Shown one piece after another: positions 1-7,582 of a DNA stretch of 19,860 nt. Where the stretch lies: the NCBI GenBank assembly GCA_003505715.1, contig DNXU01000431.1:1-19860 (forward strand), in the 5' to 3' direction. The number at the start of each line of letters is the position of its first letter. Position 1 is the first letter of the stretch. Position numbers and translations under genes: made by a program. The notes under the pieces were generated by a model. It did not search any database. It saw only the letters and a list, made by a program, of their open reading frames with translations, and had not been told where the DNA came from. Source of the DNA: Cyanobacteria bacterium UBA8803 (GTDB lineage Bacteria > Cyanobacteriota > Cyanobacteriia > Cyanobacteriales > Coleofasciculaceae).

Positions 1-33
1 CTCACCCCCTCACCCCCTCACCCCCTCACTCCC
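1..33. repeat. Tandem octamer repeat (TCACCCCC)
   Basis: About four head-to-tail copies of an 8-base unit TCACCCCC; the last copy is degenerate. It runs off the left edge of the window, so its full length is unknown. Short C/T-rich tandem tracts of this sort are common between cyanobacterial genes. No coding potential is seen. Confidence 0.8.
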
Positions 34-39
34 TATAGC

Positions 40-66
40 AAAAGACCAGCTTTTGTCCAGCTGGTC
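40..66 (-). terminator. Probable rho-independent terminator after the NFACT gene
   Basis: GACCAGCT (44-51) pairs perfectly with AGCTGGTC (59-66) around a 7-base loop. Read on the minus strand, the 8-bp stem is followed by TTTT (40-43), the layout of an intrinsic terminator. It lies about 140 bases past the stop codon of the minus-strand NFACT gene and no other minus-strand gene intervenes. The T run is short, so strength is uncertain. Confidence 0.5.
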
Positions 67-204
67 GCAAGATATTTGTAATTCTGTTGTCGTTCTCAAT
101 TGAGGAAACCTAGGCTGCGCGTTCCCAAGCGGGCAGCGTTAAGATCTCTTTATAATTTTTATTGTAACAGACACTACGAATTTTTTGTAATCAAAATTTA
201 CATG

Positions 205-1965
205 TTAAGGGAATACAACTACCGTCGGATAGTTGCGGCCTTCCTGCGGACGCCCCCAAAGAATCTGTTCTTGCTTGTAAATGGCCATACCTGGTTTAGC
301 ACCCTTGGGTTTGTAGACGTGCTTGGGTTTGGTATAAACAATCGGGACTTGGTCGCTTTGACGCCCTTGGCTGTAGTAAGCCGCTAGGTTGGCAGCAAAT
401 TGTAAATCCACTTCATCAGGTACAGTTCCGGGTTCTAAGCGGAGTAGGACGTGGCTGCCAGCAATTTCCTGGCTGTGAAACCAGAGGTCATAATCTCCCG
501 CAGTACGGAATGTGAGTCGGTCGTTCTGGCGATTGTTACGTCCAATTAACACATCAAACCCGCTAGGGGTGCGATATCGATAGGGTTGAGAAACCTCAGG
601 GATGCGACTTCGTTGTTCTGGGGCATCTAGATATCCTTGTTGAATGAGTTCTTCCCGGATTTCTGCTAAGGTCTGCAAGTCTTCTGAAGTGTTATAGGTT
701 TCTTGTATCCTTAAGGCTGCCTCAACCTGCTCTAAATACTGTATCTCCTCTTGCACGTCTTGGAGTAATGGTTCTACTGCTTGGCGGGCGCGTTTGAGTT
801 TCTGGTGACGCTTGTAGAGAGCTTGAGCATTTTGCACGGCATTCTTCTCTGGATTTAAGGGAATCGTGACGGGTTTGTTAGTCTCAAATTCCGGCAAGGT
901 AATGCTTTTCATCCCCGGTTGCCAATCTTGGAGGTAAGCCATTAACAAGTCGGCTTGTTGGCGATACTCATCCGCCTCGTCAGATTCTTGCAAGCGCTGT
1001 TCAAAGCTAGAGGCTTTCTGACGCAATTTTGCCAAGCTATTGCCGAGTTTCTGGGTAAGTTGGTTGTGCAACTGGGCAAATTCTTGCTGGTTGAGTTGGT
1101 CGGTGTAGTAGGAGTTGAGTAAGGTTTGGACATTCTTGGCTGGCTGGAATAGGGGGAGGGGAAAGGGGGAATTAACCCAGCTGACAACAGTGTATCCTTC
1201 TTCAGTCCAGCCCGGTTGAAATTCAGATTTATCCAAAGCTTGCAGCCATTCTTGCCAGCAGTGAAACAGTTGTTGCCAGTCTGATAGTGCCAGACTCTCG
1301 GTAGATTGGTTGGGGTCTAGACCTGCGGCTTGGATCATAGAATGTACTAGAGCCGGACTCAAACCCCGATAACTTTTGAGTAACTGCCGTTGCAGCTTGC
1401 CAGGAACCAAGCTAATGCGCTCTTGCCAACGCTCTTGGAGTTCGCTTAAGTTGGGGATAGTACCCATGAGGGCGGGGGGTAGTTCGTAAGGTTGACCCGT
1501 TTGAATAGGGCGGACGCTAGATTGCTGGCTACTGACTTGATGAGCTGCCGTTACGATTAAATGGTTAGCATCGGTCAGGATAACATTACTGTATTTGCCC
1601 ATAATTTCTACATACAGGTGCCAACTGGCTGGATCGGTTGGACGTTGAGCAAATTGCAGGTCTAATACTCGTTCCCAAGGTGCGATCGCTTCTATCGCAA
1701 CCAGAGCCAAACCGTTGAGCTGGTGCCGCAGTTGATCGCTAAAGGTAAAGGTATCTGGTATTCGAGGCGGTGGATCTCCCATGCCGATCCGAGCCGCTTG
1801 GGGATGCCAGGAAATCGTCAGCCAACCCCGTCCTTTGAGGGTACGCAAACCCAGCGCAATGGTGTGGCGATCGCGCTGATAAACCTGTTCGAGCCGTCCC
1901 GGCACCCAGTCGGTACGCAGCTCGCCACAAGCGGCAGTTAGGGTAGTAAAGTCAACTAGTTGCAT
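205..1965 (-). CDS. NFACT family protein (RqcH/Rqc2-like, fibronectin-binding A type)
   Basis: The predicted protein has 586 residues. The NFACT family (FbpA/RqcH in bacteria, Rqc2/NEMF in eukaryotes) binds stalled 50S subunits carrying peptidyl-tRNA and drives C-terminal alanine tailing; that role is inferred from the family. The N-terminal NFACT-N region begins at once with the typical MQLVDFTTL. A long charged, coiled-coil-like stretch covers roughly residues 300-440. The C-terminal NFACT-R (DUF814) domain spans about 462-586 and contains the hallmark DYDLWFH (491-497) and GSHVLLR. I chose the ATG at 1965 because the family starts there; the reading frame stays open to a TTG at 2043, which would add 26 unrelated residues. 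No clear Shine-Dalgarno is visible. The gene is divergent from remA-gmk. No signal peptide or membrane segment is seen. Confidence 0.9.
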   Translation of the reverse strand: MQLVDFTTLTAACGELRTDWVPGRLEQVYQRDRHTIALGLRTLKGRGWLTISWHPQAARIGMGDPPPRIPDTFTFSDQLRHQLNGLALVAIEAIAPWERVLDLQFAQRPTDPASWHLYVEIMGKYSNVILTDANHLIVTAAHQVSSQQSSVRPIQTGQPYELPPALMGTIPNLSELQERWQERISLVPGKLQRQLLKSYRGLSPALVHSMIQAAGLDPNQSTESLALSDWQQLFHCWQEWLQALDKSEFQPGWTEEGYTVVSWVNSPFPLPLFQPAKNVQTLLNSYYTDQLNQQEFAQLHNQLTQKLGNSLAKLRQKASSFEQRLQESDEADEYRQQADLLMAYLQDWQPGMKSITLPEFETNKPVTIPLNPEKNAVQNAQALYKRHQKLKRARQAVEPLLQDVQEEIQYLEQVEAALRIQETYNTSEDLQTLAEIREELIQQGYLDAPEQRSRIPEVSQPYRYRTPSGFDVLIGRNNRQNDRLTFRTAGDYDLWFHSQEIAGSHVLLRLEPGTVPDEVDLQFAANLAAYYSQGRQSDQVPIVYTKPKHVYKPKGAKPGMAIYKQEQILWGRPQEGRNYPTVVVFP

Positions 1966-2057
1966 GTTTGAAAATTGGGGGAGGGATGAGGGATGAGTTT
2001 TAGGATTTACTGAGCAACTGGGATTGATGGTAAGTAAGGGCAATGTTTTGGAGTTTA

Positions 2058-2079
2058 AAACCTAAAATCAGGTTTTTTT
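2058..2079 (+). promoter_or_regulatory. Terminator-like hairpin upstream of remA
   Basis: AAACCT (2058-2063) pairs with AGGTTT (2070-2075) around a 6-base loop and is followed by more T residues, to 2079. It looks like a weak intrinsic terminator on the plus strand, yet no plus-strand gene precedes it. It may be part of a leader or attenuator, or simply chance A/T-rich structure. Confidence 0.3.
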
Positions 2080-2083
2080 GTGC

Positions 2084-2110
2084 AATTTAGCCTTGTAAGG
2101 CTAAATTTTT
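2084..2110 (+). promoter_or_regulatory. Strong palindromic hairpin with T tail in the remA-gmk leader
   Basis: AATTTAGCCTT (2084-2094) pairs perfectly with AAGGCTAAATT (2097-2107) around GT, and T residues run on to 2110. It is terminator-like on the plus strand and sits 64 bases before the remA start. It could be an attenuator of the remA-gmk mRNA, an insulator between divergent genes, or a dispersed palindrome. The structure is visible; the role is inferred. Confidence 0.45.
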
Positions 2111-2150
2111 GTAGATAACATTGAGGTAATCTCTCTTAACTGCTCTTCAC

Positions 2151-2164
2151 ACGGCTTTTGCCGT
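2151..2164 (+). promoter_or_regulatory. Small hairpin next to the remA start codon
   Basis: ACGGC (2151-2155), loop TTTT, GCCGT (2160-2164): a perfect 5-bp stem ending 3 bases before the ATG at 2168 and 9 before the ATG at 2174. It occupies the place where a Shine-Dalgarno would be and none is otherwise visible, so it could modulate initiation. This is inference from position only. Confidence 0.35.
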
Positions 2165-2173
2165 TAGATGCTC

Positions 2174-2440
2174 ATGGACATTCAGCTAATCAATATCGGT
2201 TTTGGTAATATCGTATCGGCCAACCGAGTCATTGCGATTGTCTCTCCAGAGTCTGCTCCGATCAAGCGGATCATTACGGATGCCCGCGATCGCGGACAGC
2301 TGATCGACGCTACCTACGGACGCCGGACTAGAGCCGTGATTGTAACAGATTCGAGTCACGTCATTCTCTCGGCAATTCAGCCGGAAACAGTTGCTCATCG
2401 CTTCGCGATTAGTAGAGATGACAGTAACAGTAATAATTAA
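2174..2440 (+). CDS. remA: RemA family (DUF370) regulatory protein
   Basis: The predicted protein has 88 residues, close to the 89 of Bacillus RemA. The family is recognised by the opening [12 protein letters not shown], the central [13 protein letters not shown] segment, and the closing [16 protein letters not shown]. Bacillus RemA is a DNA-binding activator of extracellular-matrix genes; in cyanobacteria the role is unassigned, though the gene commonly precedes gmk. The frame also has an ATG at 2168, two codons upstream; I prefer 2174 because the family begins MDIxLINIG. gmk starts 18 bases after the stop, so the two are probably co-transcribed. Three hairpins lie in the leader. The C-terminal tail is short and rich in Asp, Ser and Asn. 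Confidence 0.88.
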   Translation: MDIQLINIGFGNIVSANRVIAIVSPESAPIKRIITDARDRGQLIDATYGRRTRAVIVTDSSHVILSAIQPETVAHRFAISRDDSNSNN

Positions 2441-2458
2441 CTCCTCCTTTGACTTCCC

Positions 2459-3034
2459 ATGCAAGCAGGCAGACTGATTGTATTGACAGGCCCAAGTGGT
2501 GTAGGCAAGGGCACTTTGCTGCAATTGCTACTACAACGACACCCCGAACTGTATCTTTCTATCTCAGCTACCACTCGCTCACCTCGTCCTGGGGAAGTTG
2601 ATGGTCAACATTATTATTTTGTCAGCCGCGCTCGGTTTGAAGCGATGGTGGCAGGAGGTGAGTTGCTGGAGTGGGCGGAGTATGCGGGTAATTACTATGG
2701 AACGCCTCGTGCTGCTGTAGAGGAGAAGATTCGACTCGGTCAGTCTGTGATTTTAGAAATTGAAGTGGTTGGTGCGAGGCAAATCCACCAAACCTTCCCC
2801 AGTGCCTTGCGTATTTTCATTTTACCCCCCAATCTAGCTGAACTAGAGCAGCGCATTCGCGATCGCGGTCAGGATAGTGAAGAGGCGATCGCCCGACGCT
2901 TGGATCGGGCTAAGGCGGAAATAGATGCTGCTGATGAATTCGATCTGCAAATCGTTAATGATAACTTGAAAGATGCTCTTAAGAAGATTGAAGTGGCGAT
3001 TTGTGCTGCCAACCCTAATATCCAATTCGGTTAA
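2459..3034 (+). CDS. gmk: Guanylate kinase
   Basis: The predicted protein has 191 residues, normal for bacterial guanylate kinase, which phosphorylates GMP to GDP with ATP in the cytoplasm. The P-loop GPSGVGKGT is at residues 11-19. The GMP-binding segment [11 protein letters not shown] is at 36-46, followed by YYFVS and the lid region with [19 protein letters not shown] matches the conserved LEIDxxGAxQ block, with Glu where many homologues have Asp. [17 protein letters not shown] is the expected C-terminal lid/arginine region. The ATG at 2459 follows CTCCTCC on the plus strand, which is pyrimidine-rich and not a Shine-Dalgarno, so initiation may be coupled to remA just upstream. The gene completes the widespread remA-gmk pair. 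No rpoZ follows; a GH13 gene comes next after a repeat-containing spacer. Confidence 0.95.
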   Translation: MQAGRLIVLTGPSGVGKGTLLQLLLQRHPELYLSISATTRSPRPGEVDGQHYYFVSRARFEAMVAGGELLEWAEYAGNYYGTPRAAVEEKIRLGQSVILEIEVVGARQIHQTFPSALRIFILPPNLAELEQRIRDRGQDSEEAIARRLDRAKAEIDAADEFDLQIVNDNLKDALKKIEVAICAANPNIQFG

Positions 3035-3066
3035 TCACTGGCACTATTGGTAGTATCCCGTTTCTA

Positions 3067-3089
3067 GAGACGTTTCAGGGGAACGTCTC
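3067..3089. repeat. Dispersed palindrome (GAGACGTT type), copy 1
   Basis: GAGACGTTTC (3067-3076) pairs with GGAACGTCTC (3080-3089), including one G-T pair, around a 3-base loop. It is followed by GGACTTACGCA, which I recall as a frequent neighbour of this palindrome in cyanobacterial genomes. The same core recurs past the GH13 gene at 4688-4712. On the plus strand it could also terminate gmk, but there is no T run. Confidence 0.7.
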
Positions 3090-3215
3090 CAGGACTTACG
3101 CAACTACCCTTCGGCTATGCCCTGTTCCCCTCAAAATAAATATTTTCTACCGCAAGTTTGACCCAGAAAGCTTAGAGGCTTTGTACCCTTGGTGATGGAA
3201 GATTAGGGATTTATC

Positions 3216-4673
3216 ATGGAGATTCAGACGCCAGATTGGGTGAAGCACGCCGTATTTTATCAGATCTTTCCGGATCGCTTTGCCAGAAGTAAACAACCTC
3301 GCAAGCGGCTGTTGCAGAATGCTACTTGGGAAGCCTGGGATGATATGCCAACCCTCCAAGGTTACAAGGGTGGTGATTTGTGGGGGGTGCGAGAACAGCT
3401 GGATTACTTGCAGGATTTGGGCATTAACGCAATTTACTTTACTCCTATCTTTCAATCCGCTAGCAATCATCGCTATCACACTCACGATTATTACCAGGTC
3501 GATCCGATGCTGGGCGGAAATCCGGCGTTTAAGGAACTGGTTGATGCGGCTCATCAACGTAATATGAAGATCGTCTTGGATGGCGTGTTTAACCATGCCA
3601 GTCGCGGCTTTTTCTTCTTCCACGATATCTTGGAAAATGGCCCCCATTCCCCTTGGGTACAATGGTTTAAAATTGAAGACTGGCCGTTATCTCCTTATAA
3701 TGGTGAATTTCCGGCTAACTATGAGGGATGGGCAGGAAATCGGGCACTGCCAGTGTTTAACCATGAGCATCCCGAAGTGCGGGAGTACATCATGGAGATT
3801 GCCGAATACTGGATTAAATTCGGTATCGATGGCTGGCGCTTAGACGTGCCGTTTGAGATTAAAGTGCCTGGGTTTTGGGAAGAGTTTCGCGATCGCGTCA
3901 AAGCTATCAATCCAGAGGCTTATATTGTAGGAGAAGTTTGGGTTGATGCGCGGCAGTGGCTGGATGGCAGCCAATTCGATGGGGTGATGAACTATCTGTT
4001 TGCTGGGCCAACTATTGCCTTTACTGCGGGCGATCGCGTAGATATCGAGCAAGTGCAAGATCGTTCCTACCATCCCTACCCTCCTCTATTTGCTCCGGAG
4101 TATGGCGAAAAAATTCAGCAACTGTTGGAACTCTACCCCTGGGAGATCCAACTTACTCAACTGAATTTATTAGCCAGCCACGATACGGCGCGGCTGATTT
4201 CCATTGCTGGGGGCGATCGCGCTAGTGTGGAGTTGGCAACTTTGTTACTGTTGACCTATCCCGGTGCTCCTAGTATTTACTATGGTGATGAAGTAGGTTT
4301 ACCTGGTCGTCTAGATCCAGACTCTCGGCGCGGCTTTCCTCTTGAGGCTCATTGGGAACGGGAGGTTCTAGAGTACCACCGTCAACTTATTGCCTTGCGC
4401 CACGCTCACCCAGTTTTGCGCACGGGCAGTTATAAAATTCTGTTTGCTGAAGGCACTGTTTACGTTTTTGCTCGGATTTTAGCAGCACAGGAAGTAATTG
4501 TGGCGGTCAACGTTGGGACTGAACCGACCAACGTGAGTTTTGAGGTAGTTGATTTGCAGTCTCAACCCAGCCAGCTGTTGTATGGCGATGCCGAGACAGT
4601 ATGGAACGCATCAGGAGAGTCTAGCTCTTTAGATTTAAAACTACCACCACGTTCTGGCTGCATCTTAGGCTAA
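3216..4673 (+). CDS. GH13 alpha-amylase family glycosidase (neopullulanase/cyclomaltodextrinase-like)
   Basis: The predicted protein has 485 residues and no signal peptide, so it likely acts on intracellular alpha-glucans (glycogen, maltodextrins). All four GH13 regions are visible: region I DGVFNH (122-127); region II GWRLDVP (206-212), with nucleophile Asp210; region III GEVW (239-242), with acid/base Glu240; region IV SHD (321-323), with Asp323. The HYYxxDxxLGG-like segment after HTHDYYQVDPMLGG and the SHD form of region IV resemble the cyclomaltodextrinase/neopullulanase group. It lacks the N-terminal CBM34-type domain of those enzymes, hence its shorter length. A beta-rich C-terminal domain follows from about residue 395. 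Exact specificity cannot be read from sequence. The gene stands alone, bracketed by two copies of one palindrome. ATG 3216 starts the conserved WVKHAVFYQIFPDRF block seven residues in. Confidence 0.9.
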   Translation: MEIQTPDWVKHAVFYQIFPDRFARSKQPRKRLLQNATWEAWDDMPTLQGYKGGDLWGVREQLDYLQDLGINAIYFTPIFQSASNHRYHTHDYYQVDPMLGGNPAFKELVDAAHQRNMKIVLDGVFNHASRGFFFFHDILENGPHSPWVQWFKIEDWPLSPYNGEFPANYEGWAGNRALPVFNHEHPEVREYIMEIAEYWIKFGIDGWRLDVPFEIKVPGFWEEFRDRVKAINPEAYIVGEVWVDARQWLDGSQFDGVMNYLFAGPTIAFTAGDRVDIEQVQDRSYHPYPPLFAPEYGEKIQQLLELYPWEIQLTQLNLLASHDTARLISIAGGDRASVELATLLLLTYPGAPSIYYGDEVGLPGRLDPDSRRGFPLEAHWEREVLEYHRQLIALRHAHPVLRTGSYKILFAEGTVYVFARILAAQEVIVAVNVGTEPTNVSFEVVDLQSQPSQLLYGDAETVWNASGESSSLDLKLPPRSGCILG

Positions 4674-4680
4674 CCCCACC

Positions 4681-4717
4681 CTTGTAATAAGACGTTCCAG
4701 CGGAACGTCTTACAAGG
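4681..4717 (+). terminator. Palindrome after the GH13 gene (dispersed repeat copy 2, possible terminator)
   Basis: TAAGACGTTCC (4688-4698) pairs perfectly with GGAACGTCTTA (4702-4712) around AGC. Beyond a 3-base bulge CTTGTA pairs with TACAAG, extending the stem to 4681-4716. It starts 8 bases after the stop codon. The core matches the palindrome at 3067-3089. It lacks a clean T run, so it may be a dispersed repeat that also stops transcription. Confidence 0.55.
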
Positions 4718-4810
4718 CTTTTATAGATTATGTAGTGGTAATTTAGAATTAACCGTTGAGCGAGTTTTTGAATGGCTTTTGATAGGGAATTAATAAAGGA
4801 TCTTTAAGCG

Positions 4811-5446
4811 ATGTATGCACTTGTTTCGCCTGAAAAAACGCAATTGCCTGCTGGTTCAGTAGTGCGATTACCTGCGACCTGGCAGGAGTACCAACGCCTC
4901 TGCGAACAGCGCGGCGATGGGTCAATTCCTCGCATCAAGTATCGTAATGGAGAAGTCTTGCTCATGTCACCATTGCCCGTACATGGACGAGATGCTCATC
5001 TCATCGCCAATGTTGTCATAACCCTTTTGGATCATGATGGACGGGAATACGATGCCTTTACTCCCGTGACTATGACCTTACCCGAAGAAAGCGGGATTGA
5101 GCCAGACTATTGTTTTTACATTGACAATTGGCAAGCAGTTTCTGGCAAGAAACGAATTGATTGGAGAACCGATCCACCACCGGATTTGGTCATAGAAATT
5201 GATGTAACCAGTTATTCCGATATTGAGGATTATCTACCTTATCGAATTCCCGAAATATGGTTATTTAAGAAACAGAACTTATTGATTTATCAGTTGCAGG
5301 GAATAGAATATCAACTCCAGGCGCAAAGCCGTTATTTCCCAAATATTCCGCTGCCAGAGACGATCGCCCGTTGCCTGCAAATTGCTTACGATCGCAACAC
5401 CAGCGCTGCTATCCGCGATCTCAGAAAACAGTTAAGTATTGGCTAA
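4811..5446 (+). CDS. Uma2 family (DUF820) restriction-endonuclease-fold protein
   Basis: The predicted protein has 211 residues, a usual length for this family, which is strongly expanded in cyanobacteria and has a PD-(D/E)XK nuclease fold. Visible hallmarks are the N-terminal TWQEYQRL helix, YRNGEVLLMSPLP, the catalytic IEPDYCFYI (EPD at 97-99), PDLVIEIDVTS (124-133, catalytic Glu129) and YRIPEIWLF (144-152). The biological role of Uma2 proteins is not well established; transposon-related nuclease activity is a suggestion, not shown here. The core is complete, unlike the truncated family member at 14851. AAAGGA (about 4796-4801) lies 9 bases before the ATG as a plausible ribosome binding site. 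The gene stands alone and converges on the DUF2470 gene. Confidence 0.85.
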   Translation: MYALVSPEKTQLPAGSVVRLPATWQEYQRLCEQRGDGSIPRIKYRNGEVLLMSPLPVHGRDAHLIANVVITLLDHDGREYDAFTPVTMTLPEESGIEPDYCFYIDNWQAVSGKKRIDWRTDPPPDLVIEIDVTSYSDIEDYLPYRIPEIWLFKKQNLLIYQLQGIEYQLQAQSRYFPNIPLPETIARCLQIAYDRNTSAAIRDLRKQLSIG

Positions 5447-5468
5447 GTCTTATCGTGGTTAGTCTGTA

Positions 5469-5526
5469 GGGGCGAGTCGCTATTTTAATATAGTAGCGTA
5501 CACAGCAAGATTCCTTGACTCGCCCT
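5469..5526. terminator. Inverted repeat between convergent genes
   Basis: GGGCGAGTC (5470-5478) pairs perfectly with GACTCGCCC (5517-5525), enclosing about 38 bases that contain a smaller GCTA/TAGC inverted repeat. It lies between the convergent Uma2 and DUF2470 genes, where a bidirectional terminator would be expected. The GGGGCGAGTC arms also resemble a dispersed cyanobacterial palindrome. No T run follows either arm. Confidence 0.45.
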
Positions 5527-5548
5527 GATTGGTCACTTGCTTCTTGAT

Positions 5549-5827
5549 TTATCTGCTTCTAGCCTGTTTAACCATCGCAATCAAAGTCTGGTGAGCATCC
5601 TCAGCATCTTTGAGAACATGGTCGAACTCAATGCGTAGAGGTACAGATGTACCATTGAGTTGAGCCATTAAATTCATGCCTTGGGCATCAATGGAGACCA
5701 TTTGTGCTGCCTCGGTATCGGGAGAATTGCCGAAGGTTTTGGCGTAGAGGGCGACAGCATCGGCGTGATCGTCGTTCATATGCTTGCAGATGCGATCGCT
5801 CACTTCAGTAGAAAACTGTTCAGACAT
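5549..5827 (-). CDS. DUF2470 domain protein
   Basis: The predicted protein has 92 residues and consists of a single DUF2470 domain. The hallmark HMNDDHADAVALYA (16-29) is followed by the VSIDAQGMNL and VPLRIEFDHVLKDAEDAHQTLIAM segments. DUF2470 usually forms the C-terminal part of HugZ-like haem-degrading or pyridoxamine-oxidase-fold proteins. Stand-alone cyanobacterial versions have no firm function; haem or flavin contact is inference from family. The ATG at 5827 has AGGAG only 2 bases upstream, which is unusually close, but the N-terminus SEQFSTEVSDRICKHMNDDH matches family starts. It is cytoplasmic with no signal peptide. It lies downstream of the REC-cyclase gene on the same strand, but the 197-base repeat-rich spacer argues against one operon. 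Confidence 0.85.
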   Translation of the reverse strand: MSEQFSTEVSDRICKHMNDDHADAVALYAKTFGNSPDTEAAQMVSIDAQGMNLMAQLNGTSVPLRIEFDHVLKDAEDAHQTLIAMVKQARSR

Positions 5828-5936
5828 AACTCCTGCGTGTAAAATCTTCCTACAGTTTATCCTAATAACTGCTTGTGGGCTTGCCTAGATAACCACCACT
5901 CTAGTCATAGATCACAGTAAGACCAGGCAACTTTAC

Positions 5937-6020
5937 TCTCCCAACCAACAACCACAACCCACAACTAACAACTACAACCAACAACCACAACCACAACCAA
6001 CAACCAACAACTAACAACCA
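5937..6020. repeat. CAACCA/CAACTA low-complexity tract
   Basis: About 84 bases built from imperfect CAACCA, CAACTA and CAACCACAAC units with no G. Copies vary in length, so this is a degenerate microsatellite rather than a regular tandem array, and it has no spacers. It sits directly after the REC-cyclase stop on the minus strand, where the transcript would be G/U-rich (GUUGUUGG). Confidence 0.85.
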
Positions 6021-6024
6021 TCCC

Positions 6025-7164
6025 CTACGCTACACCCCTTACTTGAGTTGATACTCCCCTAATTTCATAAAGATCGAGTGCCTGCTGTTTGCCACGAGGC
6101 GTTATCCGATCAACCCATCGGCTTTCAAAAAACTGGGTTTCTAGCTGAGTCATAGTCACTCTAGTTGAGATATGCTCGATTGTCGTGTTACTCGCAAGGA
6201 TATTACACTTATAGCTCTTAGTTAATTCTTCCAGTCGTGCTGCTGTGTTGACTACATCACCAATCACGGTAGAGTCCATGCGCTGATCTGAGCCAACCGT
6301 ACCAATTAAACCTAATCCTGTATGAATACCAATACCAATGTTAATGGGTGACTTAAGATTGTATGCTCCGCGATCGCCATTAAATTGGTTGAGTCTGTCT
6401 TGCATGAGCAAAGCCGCAGTGAGCGCATCAGCAGCGTGGTGTTCCGGTCGGTCAAATACGGCTAACAGAGCATCTCCTAAGAATTTATCCACAAAACCGT
6501 GACATGCAGCAACTGCCTGACTCATGTGCGTAAAAAACGCATTGAGCCATTTAAAGGTTTCCATGGTAGATTGGGATTCTGCAATTGTGGTAAATCCCCG
6601 GATATCGCAAAATAATACTGTAATTTCTTCTTCCCTGGCGTTGCCCAGCTGAATGGATTCTACCCCTTGGGGGGCAATCCGATCTAAATATTGTTCCGGT
6701 ACGAACAGGCGAAACTTTTCTGAGATATAGTCATTCACTTCCCAAGCTGCGATTACTTGCTGCCGAGATTGCTGTGATCGCAGTTTGGCCAAGCGCAATA
6801 TGCTCGCAATTTTTGTCAGCAGTAGTTGGCTATTAATTGGTTTGGTAAGGTAGTCATCTCCCATCATTTCCAGTCCGCGCAAGCGGGACTCATCATCATC
6901 TAAAGCCGACAGAAAAATCACTGGTACGGTTTGTAGCTTGGGATCTTGGCGCAAGCGATCGCAAACTTCAAAGCCGTCCATATCCGGCATCATGACATCT
7001 AATAAAATCAAGTCTGGGATCGACTGAGCAGCAATTGCTAATGCTTCGGAACCTGAGGCAGCGGTGAGTAACAGGTAATCTTCACTGAGCAAAAGCTCTT
7101 CTAGCAGAAATAAATTTGTCGAATCATCATCGACTAGCAAAATTCTAGGTTTAGAGTTTATCAT
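6025..7164 (-). CDS. Response regulator with class III adenylate/guanylate cyclase output domain
   Basis: The predicted protein has 379 residues. The N-terminal receiver domain (about 5-122) has acidic VDDD at 11-14, phosphoacceptor Asp56 in LLDVMMPDMDG, and Lys108 in LTKPI. The class III cyclase domain covers about 178-345. Metal-binding Asp187 sits in FCDIRGFT and Asp231 in KFLGDALLAVF. Lys227 and Thr299 are at the purine-recognition positions, and Asn306/Arg310 in VVNTAARLE bind the transition state. The Lys/Thr pair is what CyaC-type adenylate cyclases use, so cAMP is the likelier product; this is inference from motif. It is a soluble cytoplasmic protein with no membrane segments. Phosphorylation of Asp56 probably controls cyclase activity, and the two kinases encoded upstream on the same strand are natural donors. 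The 418-base gap to the nearer kinase suggests its own promoter. Confidence 0.92.
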   Translation of the reverse strand: MINSKPRILLVDDDSTNLFLLEELLLSEDYLLLTAASGSEALAIAAQSIPDLILLDVMMPDMDGFEVCDRLRQDPKLQTVPVIFLSALDDDESRLRGLEMMGDDYLTKPINSQLLLTKIASILRLAKLRSQQSRQQVIAAWEVNDYISEKFRLFVPEQYLDRIAPQGVESIQLGNAREEEITVLFCDIRGFTTIAESQSTMETFKWLNAFFTHMSQAVAACHGFVDKFLGDALLAVFDRPEHHAADALTAALLMQDRLNQFNGDRGAYNLKSPINIGIGIHTGLGLIGTVGSDQRMDSTVIGDVVNTAARLEELTKSYKCNILASNTTIEHISTRVTMTQLETQFFESRWVDRITPRGKQQALDLYEIRGVSTQVRGVA

Positions 7165-7582
7165 AGTACTTGTGAAAAAATCTTATCCTATTGTTAGTAA
7201 CATTTGTAGCTATTTTCTGGGGAATGCAACAGATCGAGTTTTTTGAGGGAATTTGCCTAGCTCTTAGCGATGCCAAATTCTCCAGGTCAGTAGGCTAACC
7301 GTAGGTAATATCCCCTATTAATCAAAGCGACATAGCAAGCAGGAACCAGCTATTTCCCTGCTTTCGCTACTGAGATTATGCCTATAGATACTCCCTGAAC
7401 TACTTTCGTTGAGCTGTTGTTTTTTTTGACGACAGTAAGAAAAAGTGAGTTTTAATGAGCTGGCTGGTGTTGCCCTGAAAAATAAACATTTCTTAACATA
7501 ATTGAAGCACATAATCCTACTGATGGCAATCTAACGCGAGGTGAATACCCACAGGGTTTGGCTTACAGCTACAGGGATACTT
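7165..7582. other. 418-base spacer between cyclase and kinase genes
   Basis: No convincing gene. A 64-codon frame at 7318-7512 (minus) resembles nothing I recognise and has ordinary spacer composition. An 8-T run at about 7424-7431 has no strong stem beside it. The minus-strand promoter of the cyclase gene probably lies here, but I cannot point to a clear -35/-10 pair. Confidence 0.5.

Noticed and set aside
100..387. 95-codon plus-strand frame at the left end
   Set aside because: It overlaps the 3' end of the NFACT gene on the other strand, starts in a non-ATG context and looks like no protein family.
5937..6020. Repeat tract considered as a CRISPR array
   Set aside because: Units are 6-10 bases, irregular, and have no unique spacers.
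7318..7512. 64-codon minus-strand frame in the cyclase-kinase spacer
   Set aside because: No recognisable motif, no clear ribosome site at normal spacing, and composition like the surrounding spacer.
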